From the NCBI RefSeq assembly GCF_007827695.1, contig NZ_VITA01000007.1, positions 186,001 to 250,000 on the forward strand: 64,000 bases of DNA, given 5' to 3'. Below the pieces are notes generated by a model that did no database searches, had not been told where the DNA came from, and saw nothing but the letters and a program-made list of their open reading frames with translations. Made by a program: the position numbers and the translations under genes. Source of the stretch: Sinorhizobium medicae. GTDB taxonomy: Bacteria > Pseudomonadota > Alphaproteobacteria > Rhizobiales > Rhizobiaceae. Of the stretch, positions 7,105 to 17,051 are shown in pieces (position 1 is the first letter of the stretch; each line of letters begins with the position of its first letter).

Positions 7105-9009
7105 GTGCTCGGCTACAAGATGAAATTCGAGGCTCTGTTGGAACGCCGTCTCACTGCCATTCTCGCCGCCGATGTGGTGGGCTATAGCCGCCTGATGGGT
7201 GCGGATGAGGCCGGCACGCTCGCGGCGCTGAAGCGGCATCGACGCGAGTTGCTGGAGCCGAAGATCGCCGAGCACAAGGGCCGCATCGTCAAGCTGGCGG
7301 GAGACAGCTTCCTGGTAGAATTTTCGAGCGTTGTGAACGCGGTCGCCTGCGCCGTCGCAATCCAGCGCGGCATGGTTTCCTGCAACGAAGGTCTGCCGAA
7401 AAGCAGGCGTATCGAACTCAGGATCGGCATCCATCTCGGCGACGTGATCGTTGAGGACGGCGACATCTTCGGCGATGGCGTCAACGTCGCTGCGCGGCTC
7501 GAAGGGCTTGCCGACCCGTCCGGCATCGCCGTTTCGGCCTCCGTGCGCGACCATGTCGGCTCGAGACTCGATGTCGGCTTCGTCGACAAGGGCGAATACA
7601 GTCTGAAGAACATCGCGCCGACAATTCGCGTCTACACGGTTTCTCTCGGCGCGCATCCGGTCGCAAAGGGTTCGGAACCGGCCGGTGTCGTTGACCGTGG
7701 CTACGAATTGTCCATCGCCGTCCTGCCCTTCACCAATATGAGCCATGATCCCGAGCAGGAATACTTCTCCGACGGCATCACCGAGGACGTCATCACCGAT
7801 CTTTCGAAGGTTGCGCGGCTGCACGTCGTCGCCCGCAACACCGTCTTCACCTACAAGGGCAAGGCAGTGAAGGTGAAACAGATCGCCCACGAACTCGGCG
7901 TGCGCTTCATTCTCGAAGGTAGCGTACGCAAGGCGGGCGAACGCGTGCGCATCACCGGCCAGCTGATCGACGCCCAGACCGGCGGGCATCTGTGGGCGGA
8001 CCGTTACGATCGCGACCTGACCGACATTTTCGCGATCCAGGACGAGATCACGCACGCGATCGTCAACCAGCTCAAGATAAAGCTCCTGCCGGAGGAAAAG
8101 AAGGCGATCGAAAGCGATCCCACGACTTCCGTCGAGGCCTATACCTACTATCTCCGGGGACGCCAGTTCTCACATACCTGGACAAAGCCCTATCTGCTTC
8201 TCGCCCGCCGGATGTTCCTCAAGGCTGTCGAGCTCGATCCGAACTACGCTCGTGCCTATGCGGGAATCGCCGAATGCGAATGTGCGATCAGGGACTGGCA
8301 CGAAAAGGAGTTCCCGCTGAAGAGCATTCTCGACATGAGCGCCAAGGCGCTCGCGCTGGATCCGAATCTGGCGGAAGCGCACGCCTCGCGCGGGCTTGCA
8401 TTGAACCACGACGGCCAAACGGAGGAAGCGAGCCGTGAGTTCCGTCAGGCTCTCGCGCTGGATCCTTCGCTCTATGAGGCAAATCTCTATTATGGCCGTT
8501 TCCTGTTCGCGCAGGGTCGATTCCAGGAAGCAATCGGCTTTTTCGAGCGCGCGGCGGAGATCAGGTCGGACGACTATTTTTCGCCGATCCATCTGATGGG
8601 TTGCCATCTCTCGCTCGGTAGGGAAGCCGAGCGCCAGCGTTGGGCACGGATCGGCATCGAGCGGGCGACAAGAGCGCTGGAGCGGAATCCGGAAAATGCC
8701 AGTCCGGCCCATCGCGGCGCATTGGCGCTCGCGCATATGGGTGAGGCCGAACGCGCGAAGGAATGGGTTTCCCGAGCACTTGCGACCGATCCCGACGATG
8801 TGGTCGCGCAGTACAATGCAGCATGCGTCTATGCGCTCCTCGGTGAGGGCGAGCGTGCGCTGGAGCTGCTGGAGACAGTGGTGCCGCAGAGCTCCAGCTA
8901 TCATGTCCTATGGTTCAATCAGGACCCGGACCTGGATCTCATACGCGACGATCCCCGCTTCCGCGCGCTCCTCGACGCGCTCGGAGACTGCAACGCCGCA
9001 GGGCCCTGA
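7105..9009 (+). CDS. Class III nucleotide cyclase with TolB-like and TPR domains
   Basis: 634 residues. Residues about 12-180 form a class III adenylate/guanylate cyclase domain: metal-binding aspartates in LAADVVGYS and in KLAGDSFLVEF, and the transition-state Asn and Arg in GVNVAARLEG. Residues about 195-335 match the TolB/FlgO-like domain often attached to these cyclases (LSIAVLPFTNMS, EYFSDGITEDVITDLS). The rest consists of TPR repeats. There is no membrane segment, so it should be cytoplasmic. Sinorhizobium genomes carry many such cyclases, and the physiological trigger of this one is unknown. GTG 7105 is used because AGGAAAAGG lies about 10 bases upstream; ATG 7120 is an alternative. 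Confidence 0.85.
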   Translation: MLGYKMKFEALLERRLTAILAADVVGYSRLMGADEAGTLAALKRHRRELLEPKIAEHKGRIVKLAGDSFLVEFSSVVNAVACAVAIQRGMVSCNEGLPKSRRIELRIGIHLGDVIVEDGDIFGDGVNVAARLEGLADPSGIAVSASVRDHVGSRLDVGFVDKGEYSLKNIAPTIRVYTVSLGAHPVAKGSEPAGVVDRGYELSIAVLPFTNMSHDPEQEYFSDGITEDVITDLSKVARLHVVARNTVFTYKGKAVKVKQIAHELGVRFILEGSVRKAGERVRITGQLIDAQTGGHLWADRYDRDLTDIFAIQDEITHAIVNQLKIKLLPEEKKAIESDPTTSVEAYTYYLRGRQFSHTWTKPYLLLARRMFLKAVELDPNYARAYAGIAECECAIRDWHEKEFPLKSILDMSAKALALDPNLAEAHASRGLALNHDGQTEEASREFRQALALDPSLYEANLYYGRFLFAQGRFQEAIGFFERAAEIRSDDYFSPIHLMGCHLSLGREAERQRWARIGIERATRALERNPENASPAHRGALALAHMGEAERAKEWVSRALATDPDDVVAQYNAACVYALLGEGERALELLETVVPQSSSYHVLWFNQDPDLDLIRDDPRFRALLDALGDCNAAGP

Positions 9010-9058
9010 CGAGCGACCGCCTCTGCGCGTCCGAAGGACTCCCGGGGTGCTGCGAACA

Positions 9059-9976
9059 TCAGACCTCGATCACGCCGCGCATCGCCGTCACGCAGTCGCC
9101 CGAGATGCTGACCTCGCGAATGGCGCCGCCTCGCTTGCCGACAGCGATGGCAATGATGCTGCGTCGCCCCATTTCCACACCCTGTTCAATGACGAGTTCG
9201 ACCTTTGCGTCGGCATCGGGAAGCAGTGAGACGAGATAGGCACCGAGCGCCGCCGAAGCGCTGCCGGTCGCCGGGTCTTCGATGACGTTGTCGAGGGGCG
9301 CGAACATGCGCGCTCTCACATACCAGGGCCGCTCGAGCGTGCGGGCATAAAGGAACAGGCTGAAGCTGTCTTCTGCGAGCGGATAGCGGGTATTCGCCTC
9401 TTCGAAGGCGGAGACGTTCGGCCGCGCCTTCGAAAGAACGGCCAGGTCGCGCACCTCCGCGACGGCGAAGGGCAACCCCACCGAAATGCGCACCGGCCGG
9501 TGAGCCCGTTCGCTGAGCTCGTCACTGCGCAGCGAAGCGCTGGCGGCAATCACCGCTGGGTCGATGGCGGGGCCGATCTGCAGTGTCTGCGGGGCGATAA
9601 TCCTTGCGCCGCTGACAACGCCTTCATTGCCGAGGAGCGTCACCTCGACCAGGCCCGCCTTTTCCTCGAAACGCAACGCCTGGCCGGGCTTGCGGCCGAA
9701 GATTTCCTGCTGCCGGCCAAGAACGAAGGCCGTGCCGACATTCGGATGACCGGCGAAAGGCACTTCGGTCGTGGGCGTGAAGATGCGAACGCGTGCGGTA
9801 TTCTCCGGATTTTCAGGCGGCAGGACGAAGGTGACTTCGGAATAGGCGAATTCGGTGGCGATCGCCTGCATCTGCGCATCGCTCAAACCGCGGGCATCGG
9901 GAATGACGGCAAGCTGATTGCCGGCGAAACGTTCGGCTGTGAAGACGTCGACGGTGGCATAGGAGACGCTGCTCAT
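9059..9976 (-). CDS. PhzF family isomerase/epimerase-like protein
   Basis: 305 residues with PhzF-family signatures: VDVFTAERFAGNQLAV at the N-terminus, the conserved glutamate in EFAYSEVTFVL (about residue 47), the second-domain motif GHPNVGTAF and the C-terminal DPATGSASAALGAYL. PhzF catalyses an isomerisation in phenazine synthesis, but most members, like this one, lie far from phenazine genes and act on unknown substrates. It stands alone between the convergent cyclase gene and a RIME. Confidence 0.85.
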   Translation of the reverse strand: MSSVSYATVDVFTAERFAGNQLAVIPDARGLSDAQMQAIATEFAYSEVTFVLPPENPENTARVRIFTPTTEVPFAGHPNVGTAFVLGRQQEIFGRKPGQALRFEEKAGLVEVTLLGNEGVVSGARIIAPQTLQIGPAIDPAVIAASASLRSDELSERAHRPVRISVGLPFAVAEVRDLAVLSKARPNVSAFEEANTRYPLAEDSFSLFLYARTLERPWYVRARMFAPLDNVIEDPATGSASAALGAYLVSLLPDADAKVELVIEQGVEMGRRSIIAIAVGKRGGAIREVSISGDCVTAMRGVIEV

Positions 9977-10006
9977 GAAAGCCTCGTGATCGATTTCAAA
10001 GAGTTG

Positions 10007-10057
10007 AGACGCGGGATGCGGGCGGAAAGCCGCACACGCTTTTCCTCATCCCGCTCT
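10007..10057. repeat. RIME element, inverted orientation, partial
   Basis: A block starting ACGCGGGATGCGGGCGG and ending CCTCATCCCGCTCT, the reverse complement of the RIME first palindrome at 4915-4964 with a few changes. It lies just upstream of the PhzF gene start. Confidence 0.7.
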
Positions 10058-10137
10058 GGATCGGAAACGATACAGATGTAGAAATGCCGGCACTCCACAC
10101 GAACGAAGAACTTGTCTCCCTGACAATTACTTGTCCG

Positions 10138-10179
10138 AAAAAGGTAGAGGTCCGGCGGCATCGCTGCCGCCGGACCTCT
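10138..10179 (-). terminator. Rho-independent terminator of fbaB
   Basis: On the minus strand, a perfect 15-base stem (10146-10160 with 10165-10179) and 4-base loop, followed by ACCTTTTT. It begins about 30 bases after the fbaB stop. Confidence 0.9.
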
Positions 10180-10209
10180 CCTCTCTCCCTCTTACCGGTA
10201 TCTTTTCGC

Positions 10210-11235
10210 TCAGGCAGCCCTCTCGAAGTCCTTCGTCCAGCTACCCTTTGCAGCCAGGCTGCACATCTTGGCCCGGTGGGTGAAGGCGCGCTGGCCGGCG
10301 GCGACGTTTTCCGCCTTGCCGCCCCAGGCATTGAGCGCCTCCTGCTGTAGCGCCCGGCCATAGGAGAAGGTGAGTTTCCACGGCAGATCGTGGGCAGCGT
10401 TCATTGCCGAGAGATGGGCCGTCGCCTCTTCCGTCGATTGGCCGCCGGAGAGGAAGGCGATGCCGGGGACGGCGGCCGGCACGGTGCGTTTCAGGATCTT
10501 GATGGTGCGTTCCGCCACCTCGTCGACTGAGGCTTTGCGCGCCTTCTTGCCGTCGATCACCATGCTCGGCTTCAGTATCATGCCCTCGAGCTTGACGCGA
10601 AGTTCGCCCAGCTCCTCGAAGACGGTGCGCAGGGTCCATTCGGTGACTTCTTCCGAGCGCTCGATCGAGTGGTCGCCGGGGGCGCCGTCCATAAGCACTT
10701 CCGGCTCGACGATCGGCACGATCTTCGCTTCCTGGCAGAGCGCCGCATAGCGGGCGAGCGCATGGGCATTTGCCCTGATCGCGCCCCGGCTCGGCAAGGC
10801 GTTGGAAATCGCGATCACACCGCGCCATTTGGCGAAACGGGCGCCGGCTTCATGGTATTTGGCGAGCCGGGCGGCGAGCCCATCGAGGCCCTCGGTGATG
10901 GTTTCGTTCGGGAAATGTGCCATCGGCTTGGCACCGGCATCGACCTTGATGCCGGGGATCGAATCCGCCTTGCGGATGATGTCGACCAGCGACGTGCCGT
11001 CGGCGGCGTTCTGGAACAGGGTTTCCTCATAAAGAATGACGCCGGAGATATAGTCGCGCATCGCATCGTCGGCGCGCAGCAGCATCTCGCGGTAGTCGCG
11101 GCGGGACGTCTCTGTCGATTCCAGGCCGATGCCGTCGAAGCGCTTCTTGATCGTTGCGGTTGACTCGTCGGCAGCGAGCAGGCCCCGGCCATTGGCGACC
11201 ATGGCAACCGCGATATCTTCCAGTCTTTCGCTCAT
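10210..11235 (-). CDS. fbaB: Fructose-bisphosphate aldolase, class I
   Basis: 341 residues. The sequence is that of the eukaryote-type class I aldolases: GRGLLAADESTATIKKRF, the Schiff-base lysine in GMILKPSMV, and SGGQSTEEATAHL. It cleaves fructose 1,6-bisphosphate to two triose phosphates without metal. It sits downstream of tkt, gap and pgk on the same strand, but a 317-base gap with its own dyad sequences suggests a separate promoter. In S. meliloti, flux runs mostly through Entner-Doudoroff, so this enzyme may serve gluconeogenesis. A strong terminator follows. Confidence 0.95.
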   Translation of the reverse strand: MSERLEDIAVAMVANGRGLLAADESTATIKKRFDGIGLESTETSRRDYREMLLRADDAMRDYISGVILYEETLFQNAADGTSLVDIIRKADSIPGIKVDAGAKPMAHFPNETITEGLDGLAARLAKYHEAGARFAKWRGVIAISNALPSRGAIRANAHALARYAALCQEAKIVPIVEPEVLMDGAPGDHSIERSEEVTEWTLRTVFEELGELRVKLEGMILKPSMVIDGKKARKASVDEVAERTIKILKRTVPAAVPGIAFLSGGQSTEEATAHLSAMNAAHDLPWKLTFSYGRALQQEALNAWGGKAENVAAGQRAFTHRAKMCSLAAKGSWTKDFERAA

Positions 11236-11553
11236 ATTTATCTCCTACGAACAACGCTGGTCCCAATGGACCAGCGGATGAAACAAGTTTTCGGCCGGAG
11301 GCGCGAAAGCGTCCTCGCGCCGCAGGAACGAAGGCGCGTTAACAGAAGATACCGTGCGGGAAAATGGCAGTAAAATGGGCTAAAACGATTTAAATAATTT
11401 TAATCGTTTGAAATATCAGAATCTTTTTGGTTGGTTCTGTCTTGTTGCATACAGGCGTCGCGAGCTTCTCAGCGGCTTGCGTTTCGAGTTGGTCGTGAGG
11501 CGCTCCGCATCCTCTGATGCGGAGCCGTGCACAAGGGCGGCTTCCCCTGAGCG
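11236..11553 (-). promoter_or_regulatory. fbaB upstream region with leader hairpin and AT-rich dyad
   Basis: This 318-base gap holds three structures. CGCTGGTCC/GGACCAGCG (11255-11276) makes a perfect 9-base hairpin just upstream of the fbaB ribosome-binding site (TAGGAGA). AAACGATT/AATCGTTT (11383-11409) is an AT-rich dyad that looks like an operator or the promoter zone. CTCCGCATC/GATGCGGAG (11503-11524) is a perfect hairpin 30 bases after pgk, without a T tail. The regulator is unknown; matching a particular one from memory would be guesswork. Confidence 0.5.
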
Positions 11554-12753
11554 TCACCTCTGCTGCTTGAGAATATCGACGCCCGGCAGGGGCTTGCCCT
11601 CCATCCATTCGAGGAAGGCGCCGCCGGCTGTCGACACATAGGTAAAGTCGTCAGCCACCTCGGCATGATTGAGTGCCGCAACGGTATCGCCGCCACCGGC
11701 GACCGAAACGAGCGAGCCGGAGCGCGTGCGGGCTGCCGCATGTTTCGCCGCCGCCACGGTCGCCTTGTCGAAGGGTGTGATCTCGAAGGCGCCGAGCGGG
11801 CCGTTCCATACGAGGGTTTCGGCGCGCGAGATCCATTCGTTGATCGCGTCGATCGACTTCGGACCGACGTCGAGCATCATGGCGTCGGCAGGGATGGCCT
11901 TGACGTCGACGACCTCATTGTCGGCGCCGGCCTTGAATTCACGGGCGACAACCCCGTCCACCGGAAGCACGATCGCGCATCCCGCCTCCGAGGCGGCCGC
12001 GAGGATGGCCTTGGCGGTTTCCGCAAGGTCGTGCTCGCAGAGAGACTTCCCGACATCCACGCCTTGCGCGGCGAGAAAGGTGTTGGCCATCCCGCCGCCG
12101 ATGACCAGCGCATCGACCTTCTTCACGAGATTCTGCAAAAGGTCGATCTTGGTAGAGACCTTGGCGCCGCCGACGATCGCGACGACTGGACGCTGCGGAT
12201 TGCCGAGCCCCTTCTCCAGCGCTTCCAGCTCCGCCTGCATGGTGCGGCCTGCATAGGCGGGAAGATGCTGGGCCAGACCCTCGGTGGAGGCGTGCGCGCG
12301 ATGGGCGGCGGAGAAGGCGTCGTTGACGTAGATGTCGCCATTGGCGGCGAGCGCCGTGACGAAGGCCGGATCATTCTTCTCCTCGCCCTTGTGGAATCGG
12401 GTGTTCTCGAGGAGCAGGACTTCGCCGTCATTCAAATCGGCAATCGCATTGGCGGCTTTGTCGCCGATGCAGTCGGGCGCGAAATAGACCCGCTGGTCGA
12501 GGATCTCCTCGACGGCGGAGGCGATTGTCTTCAGCGACATGTCGGCGACCGGTTCGCCCTTCGGCCGCCCGAAATGTGCGAGCAGGACGACTTTCGCACC
12601 CTTTTCGGAGAGCTCGCGGATGGTCGGCGCCACGCGCTCGATGCGGGTGGTGTCGGTCACCTGACCGTCCTTGACCGGCACGTTCAGGTCGACGCGCACG
12701 AGGACGCGCTTGCCGGCGATGTCGGTCAGATCGTCGAGAGTCTTGAAAGTCAT
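11554..12753 (-). CDS. pgk: Phosphoglycerate kinase
   Basis: 399 residues, normal for the family. The N-terminal [11 protein letters not shown] and substrate loops, [12 protein letters not shown], and the C-terminal nucleotide motif [11 protein letters not shown] are present. It transfers phosphate between 1,3-bisphosphoglycerate and ADP. ATG 12753 shares its A with the stop codon of the preceding gene (TGATG), with GGAGA about 8 bases upstream inside that gene, so translation is coupled to the glycolipid-binding-domain gene. This supports a gap-(unknown)-pgk operon. Confidence 0.95.
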   Translation of the reverse strand: MTFKTLDDLTDIAGKRVLVRVDLNVPVKDGQVTDTTRIERVAPTIRELSEKGAKVVLLAHFGRPKGEPVADMSLKTIASAVEEILDQRVYFAPDCIGDKAANAIADLNDGEVLLLENTRFHKGEEKNDPAFVTALAANGDIYVNDAFSAAHRAHASTEGLAQHLPAYAGRTMQAELEALEKGLGNPQRPVVAIVGGAKVSTKIDLLQNLVKKVDALVIGGGMANTFLAAQGVDVGKSLCEHDLAETAKAILAAASEAGCAIVLPVDGVVAREFKAGADNEVVDVKAIPADAMMLDVGPKSIDAINEWISRAETLVWNGPLGAFEITPFDKATVAAAKHAAARTRSGSLVSVAGGGDTVAALNHAEVADDFTYVSTAGGAFLEWMEGKPLPGVDILKQQR

Positions 12754-13343
12754 CAGATGGTCTCCGGTGATAGTCGCTGGAACAGGGTAGGGTAGTCGAT
12801 GACGAGGCCGTGCTCGTCCACCGGCAGCTCGGCCGTGAAGCTGCGATCCGCCGCCTCGTAGCGATAGAGCCTGCCGTCGTCGAGGCAAGTGTAAAGCTGG
12901 CCGTCGACCGTCGGCTCGAAGCTGTCGAAGGGCACGTAGAGCATGTTCAGCCTGGCCGTCCCGGATTGCCGGGTAAGGCCCAGGCGGCGGATCGGCAGCG
13001 TGTTCGTGAAGGGGGTGCCGGCGAGGTCGATATCGATGCAGCCATCGAATTGCGGCAAGGCCGTTCCGTCGGCTCTGCGCCAGTTGCCATGTCCGTCGGA
13101 CAGGAGGTGCAGCCTCACCCCTTCGGTCGTTTCGATGATGAAGGAAAAGACGCGCCAGCCGGCATCGCAGTCGATGCGGTAGCGGACGCCATAGGCCGAT
13201 CCGCCGCGTTCGCCGATGAGAACGCTCTCGGCGCGGATAGCCGCGCCGAGAGCGTTGTTCAAGGATCTGAGCGTCAGATGCTCAAGCCCTTCCCCCTCGA
13301 TCGGGCGCCAGCGCACCGTCGTTGAGGAAAGGGCCCGGAACAT
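12753..13343 (-). CDS. Putative glycolipid-binding domain protein (PF06475-like)
   Basis: 196 residues. The pattern ([75 protein letters not shown]) fits the putative glycolipid-binding family, which has a fold with a hydrophobic cavity but no assigned role. No signal peptide, so it is cytoplasmic. It starts 5 bases after the gap stop and overlaps the pgk start as TGATG, so it sits inside a tight glycolytic operon. The ribosome-binding site for ATG 13343 is weak, and coupling from gap is likely. An upstream ATG at 13406 would overlap gap. Confidence 0.7.
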   Translation of the reverse strand: MFRALSSTTVRWRPIEGEGLEHLTLRSLNNALGAAIRAESVLIGERGGSAYGVRYRIDCDAGWRVFSFIIETTEGVRLHLLSDGHGNWRRADGTALPQFDGCIDIDLAGTPFTNTLPIRRLGLTRQSGTARLNMLYVPFDSFEPTVDGQLYTCLDDGRLYRYEAADRSFTAELPVDEHGLVIDYPTLFQRLSPETI

Positions 13344-13348
13344 CGGTC

Positions 13349-14359
13349 TTAGAGGAGCTTGCCGAGGGCGACCGCCGTATCCGACATACGGTTCGAGAAG
13401 CCCCACTCATTGTCGTACCAGGACAGAATCGAAACGAACTTGCCCTCCATCACCTTGGTCTGGTCCATGTGGAAGACCGAAGAATGCGGGTCATGGTTGA
13501 AGTCGATCGAAACGTTCGGCTGCAGCGTATAGCCGAGAACGCCCTTGAGCGGTCCGTCGGCGGCAGCCTTGATGGCGGCGTTGACCTCTTCCTTCGTGGT
13601 TTCGCGCTTGGCGACGAACTTCAGGTCGACGACCGAGACGTTCGGGGTCGGGACGCGTACGGAGATACCGTCGAGCTTGCCCTTGAGTTCCGGCAGAACG
13701 AGGCCGACCGCCTTGGCCGCACCCGTCGAGGTCGGGATCATAGAGAGCGCCGCGGCGCGGGCGCGGTAGAGATCCTTGTGCATCTGGTCGAGCGACGGCT
13801 GGTCGTTGGTATAGGAGTGGATCGTGGTCATCATGCCATGATCGATGCCAATCGCGTCGTGGAGCACCTTGGCGACCGGGACCAGGCAGTTGGTCGTGCA
13901 GGATGCGTTGGAGATGACGAGATGATCCTTCGTCAGCTTGTCGTGGTTGACGCCGTAGACAACCGTCAGATCCGCGCCGTCGGCCGGAGCCGAGACGATG
14001 ACGCGCTTGGCGCCGGCTTCCAGGTGAGCGGCGGCCTTGTCGCGGGCGGTGAAGATGCCGGTGCATTCCATCGCGATGTCGACGCCGAGCTCCTTGTGCG
14101 GCAGTTCCGCCGGATTGCGGACCGCGGTCACCTTGATCGGCTTACCGTTGTTGATGATGATAGAGTCGCCTTCGACCTTCACGTCGGCCGGGAAGCGGCC
14201 GTGGATGGAATCGAAGCGCAGCAGGTGAGCGTTTGTCTCGACCGGGCCCAGATCGTTGATGGCAACGACTTCGATGTCCGTGCGGCCGGATTCGACGATG
14301 GCGCGGAGAATGTTGCGGCCGATGCGGCCGAAACCGTTGATGGCGACTTTGACTGTCAT
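13349..14359 (-). CDS. gap: Glyceraldehyde-3-phosphate dehydrogenase
   Basis: 336 residues. NAD-binding NGFGRIGRN at the N-terminus and the catalytic cysteine in [10 protein letters not shown] (about residue 154) are clear, as are the later motif [10 protein letters not shown]-like region and [13 protein letters not shown] near the C-terminus. It converts glyceraldehyde 3-phosphate to 1,3-bisphosphoglycerate. The gene lies 69 bases after tkt on the same strand and directly before the glycolipid-binding-domain gene and pgk. Confidence 0.95.
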   Translation of the reverse strand: MTVKVAINGFGRIGRNILRAIVESGRTDIEVVAINDLGPVETNAHLLRFDSIHGRFPADVKVEGDSIIINNGKPIKVTAVRNPAELPHKELGVDIAMECTGIFTARDKAAAHLEAGAKRVIVSAPADGADLTVVYGVNHDKLTKDHLVISNASCTTNCLVPVAKVLHDAIGIDHGMMTTIHSYTNDQPSLDQMHKDLYRARAAALSMIPTSTGAAKAVGLVLPELKGKLDGISVRVPTPNVSVVDLKFVAKRETTKEEVNAAIKAAADGPLKGVLGYTLQPNVSIDFNHDPHSSVFHMDQTKVMEGKFVSILSWYDNEWGFSNRMSDTAVALGKLL

Positions 14360-14428
14360 ATCGGGTCTCTCCCTGTCAGAATGCGTGTGGTGGGAAGGAG
14401 GACGCTCTTGCGGCGCCCTCCGGCTTGA

Positions 14429-16411
14429 TCAGGACAGCTTGGCTTCGGCGGACGCAACCACGACTTCCGGCGTAATTCCGAAGTGTTTGTAGAGGTCCTT
14501 ATAGGGGCCCGAAGCCCCGAAGCTCGACATGCCGATGAAGATACCATCATTGCCGATGAAGTGGTCCCAGCCCTGGCGGATGCCGGCTTCGACGGCGATC
14601 TTGACCGGCGACGTGCCGATGATCGCCTGCTGGTAATCCTCGCTCTGCTCCGCAAAGAGCTCGAAGCAGGGAACCGAGACGACGCGTGTCGCGATACCCT
14701 TGGCAGTCAGCGTCTGGCAGGCCTTCACGGCGATCTCGACTTCGGAGCCGGTGGCGAAGATCGTGACCTGCGCGTCGCTTGCCGAAATCAGGTCATAGGC
14801 GCCGCGGGCGCAGAGGTTCTGTTCCTCGTATTCGGTGCGCACCGCCATGAGGTTCTGGCGGGTAAGCGCAAGACCCGAGGGACGTTTGCGGTTCTCCAGC
14901 GCAAGCTGCCAGCATTCGGCGGTCTCGGTCGCATCCGCGGGGCGGAACATCAGGAGGTTAGGGATGGCCCGAAGAGCAGCCATATGCTCGACCGGCTGGT
15001 GGGTCGGTCCGTCTTCGCCGAGGCCGATGGAATCGTGTGTCAGCACGTGGATGACGCGGATACCCATGAGGGCGGCCAGGCGGATGGATGGGCGGCAGTA
15101 ATCCGAGAAGATCAGGAAGCCGCCGGAATAGGGAATGAGACCACCATGCAGCGCCATACCGTTCATCGCGGCCGCCATGCCATGCTCGCGCACGCCGTAG
15201 TGAATGTAGCGTCCGGAGAAATCGTCCGGGGTGATGGAGTGGGTCTGGCTCGTCTTGGTGTTGTTGGAGCCGGTCAGGTCGGCCGAGCCGCCGATCGTCT
15301 CTGCAAGCACGCCGTTGATCACCTCCAGCGCATCCTCCGAGGCCTTGCGGGTCGCCGGCGAAGGCTTGGTCTCGGCAAGCTTCTGCTTGTAGGCGCTGAT
15401 CGCCGAGGCGAGGCTGCCTTCGAGTTCGCCGGAGAAGCGGCGGATGAAATGGGCTTTCTTCTCCGCCTCGGCGGCTTCGAGCCGCTCTTCCCATTCCTTG
15501 CGTGCCTTGGCCGAACGCAGGCCCGCGATACGCCAGGCATCAAGCACGTCCGAGGGGACCGTGAAAGCTTCGGCCTCCCAGCCGAGCGCCTTGCGGGTGG
15601 CTGCGATTTCCTCGGCGCCGAGCGGTGAGCCGTGGACCTTGTGGGTACCGGCCTTGTTCGGCGCGCCGAAGCCGATCACGGTTTTGCAGGCGATCATGGT
15701 CGGCTTGTCGGACTTCTGGGCCTCCTCGATCGCGGCGGCGATCGCTTCGGGGTCATGGCCGTTCACGGCGATGGTGTGCCACTTGCAGGCGCGGAAGCGC
15801 GCGTGCTGGTCGGTCGAATCGGCAAGCGAGATCGGGCCGTCGATGGAAATATTGTTGTCGTCCCAAAAGACGATCAGCTTGTTTAGCTTCAGATGACCGG
15901 CAAGCGCGATGGCTTCCTGGCTCACGCCTTCCATCAGGCAGCCGTCGCCGGCAAGCACATAGGTATAATGCTCCATCAGCTCGCTGCCGAACTCCTCGCG
16001 CAGCTTGCGCTCGGCGATCGCCATGCCGACGGAGTTGGCAATGCCCTGGCCGAGCGGACCGGTCGTCGTCTCGATGCCCGCGGCGTGTCCGTATTCCGGG
16101 TGGCCTGCCGTGCGCGAACCCAGCTGGCGGAAATTCTTGATCTCGTCGATGGTGATGTCGTCGTAGCCCGTGAGATAGAGCAGCGAATAGAGCAGCATGG
16201 ATCCGTGGCCGGCCGAAAGCACGAAACGGTCACGGTTCGGCCAGGCGGGGTTTTTCGGATCGAAGCTCAGATAGCGGGTAAACAGCACCGTGGCGATATC
16301 GGCGGCGCCCATTGGGAGGCCAGGGTGGCCGGAATTTGCCTTCTCGACGGCGTCCATGGAGAGGAAACGGATTGCATTCGCCATCCGGTCGTGTTTTTCG
16401 CGAGAGATCAT
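14429..16411 (-). CDS. tkt: Transketolase
   Basis: 660 residues, the usual length. It shows the thiamine-diphosphate motif [13 protein letters not shown], the N-terminal [16 protein letters not shown], and the pyrimidine-domain [20 protein letters not shown]. It exchanges two-carbon units in the pentose phosphate pathway and feeds triose phosphate to the adjacent gap-pgk enzymes. It is the first gene of the minus-strand carbon cluster. Confidence 0.95.
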   Translation of the reverse strand: MISREKHDRMANAIRFLSMDAVEKANSGHPGLPMGAADIATVLFTRYLSFDPKNPAWPNRDRFVLSAGHGSMLLYSLLYLTGYDDITIDEIKNFRQLGSRTAGHPEYGHAAGIETTTGPLGQGIANSVGMAIAERKLREEFGSELMEHYTYVLAGDGCLMEGVSQEAIALAGHLKLNKLIVFWDDNNISIDGPISLADSTDQHARFRACKWHTIAVNGHDPEAIAAAIEEAQKSDKPTMIACKTVIGFGAPNKAGTHKVHGSPLGAEEIAATRKALGWEAEAFTVPSDVLDAWRIAGLRSAKARKEWEERLEAAEAEKKAHFIRRFSGELEGSLASAISAYKQKLAETKPSPATRKASEDALEVINGVLAETIGGSADLTGSNNTKTSQTHSITPDDFSGRYIHYGVREHGMAAAMNGMALHGGLIPYSGGFLIFSDYCRPSIRLAALMGIRVIHVLTHDSIGLGEDGPTHQPVEHMAALRAIPNLLMFRPADATETAECWQLALENRKRPSGLALTRQNLMAVRTEYEEQNLCARGAYDLISASDAQVTIFATGSEVEIAVKACQTLTAKGIATRVVSVPCFELFAEQSEDYQQAIIGTSPVKIAVEAGIRQGWDHFIGNDGIFIGMSSFGASGPYKDLYKHFGITPEVVVASAEAKLS

Positions 16412-16769
16412 GACTTTTCCGTTTGCGTTCGGTGGTCAGGGGACGGTCTCTATCCTCCAAAGACCGCATGAGAAGCGGCAGACACATAGCAGGTGCGTGA
16501 GCCGAGTCAATAAATACAGGCCCTCCGCGACCAAATGCGGCGGCTCACGCGCGGTGCCTCTAAGAGGCACCGCGGCCATGCTGCAGGAGCCCGTTTGCCC
16601 GAGCGATTTCGACGATCCACAGGTTCCGCTCGTCATCGCCGCGCTTGGCATTGTTGAGACTTGCGTAATAGGTTTAAAAAGAAAAGGGCCGAAGTGATGG
16701 AAGCTCTGCGATTCGGCCCGGGATCGAGGGGCAGGGCGAAGCCGCTCCCCTAGAGAGGTATCGGAAGAC
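16412..16769. other. Divergent intergenic region, tkt / DUF4164
   Basis: 358 bases with no convincing ORF. It contains a perfect 12-base inverted repeat with a 1-base centre (16550-16574, CGCGGTGCCTCT arms) lacking a T tail. It must hold promoters for tkt (minus) and for DUF4164-zapA (plus), but no clear match to the vegetative consensus stands out. Confidence 0.5.
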
Positions 16770-17039
16770 ATGCCGGCAAAGACGGTCAAGGCGGCGATCG
16801 ACGAGTTGCGCAACGCGGTTCAGTCACTTGAAATCGCGATCGACGGCCGCTTTGACAAGGAAAGGGATCTGAGTGAGTTCGAAGGCGAGGTCAGGCGGGT
16901 CAACGAGGACCGGTCACGGCTGGCGCAAGAGCTTGACCAGTCCCAGTTTCGCGCAAACCGGTTGGAAGAGGTCAATCGCGAGGTATCCCGGCGTCTGGTG
17001 ACGGCGATGGAGACCATTCGCGCGGTGCTGGATCGCTGA
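16770..17039 (+). CDS. DUF4164 family coiled-coil protein
   Basis: 89 residues, almost entirely helical with heptad character (AIDELRNAVQSLEIAI, EGEVRRVNEDRSRLAQEL, FRANRLEEVNREVSRRL). This matches DUF4164, a short rhizobial family usually found next to zapA. It starts the pair with zapA 12 bases downstream, which suggests a link to cell division, though no function is established. Confidence 0.75.
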   Translation: MPAKTVKAAIDELRNAVQSLEIAIDGRFDKERDLSEFEGEVRRVNEDRSRLAQELDQSQFRANRLEEVNREVSRRLVTAMETIRAVLDR

Positions 17040-17051
17040 GGTTCTGAACAT

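Noticed and set aside
11383-11409. AT-rich dyad as a CtrA site
   Set aside because: The two TTAA cores are 6 bases apart, not 7.
11665-15628. Long plus-strand ORFs opposite pgk, gap and tkt
   Set aside because: Each is the reverse reading of a well-supported central-metabolism gene.
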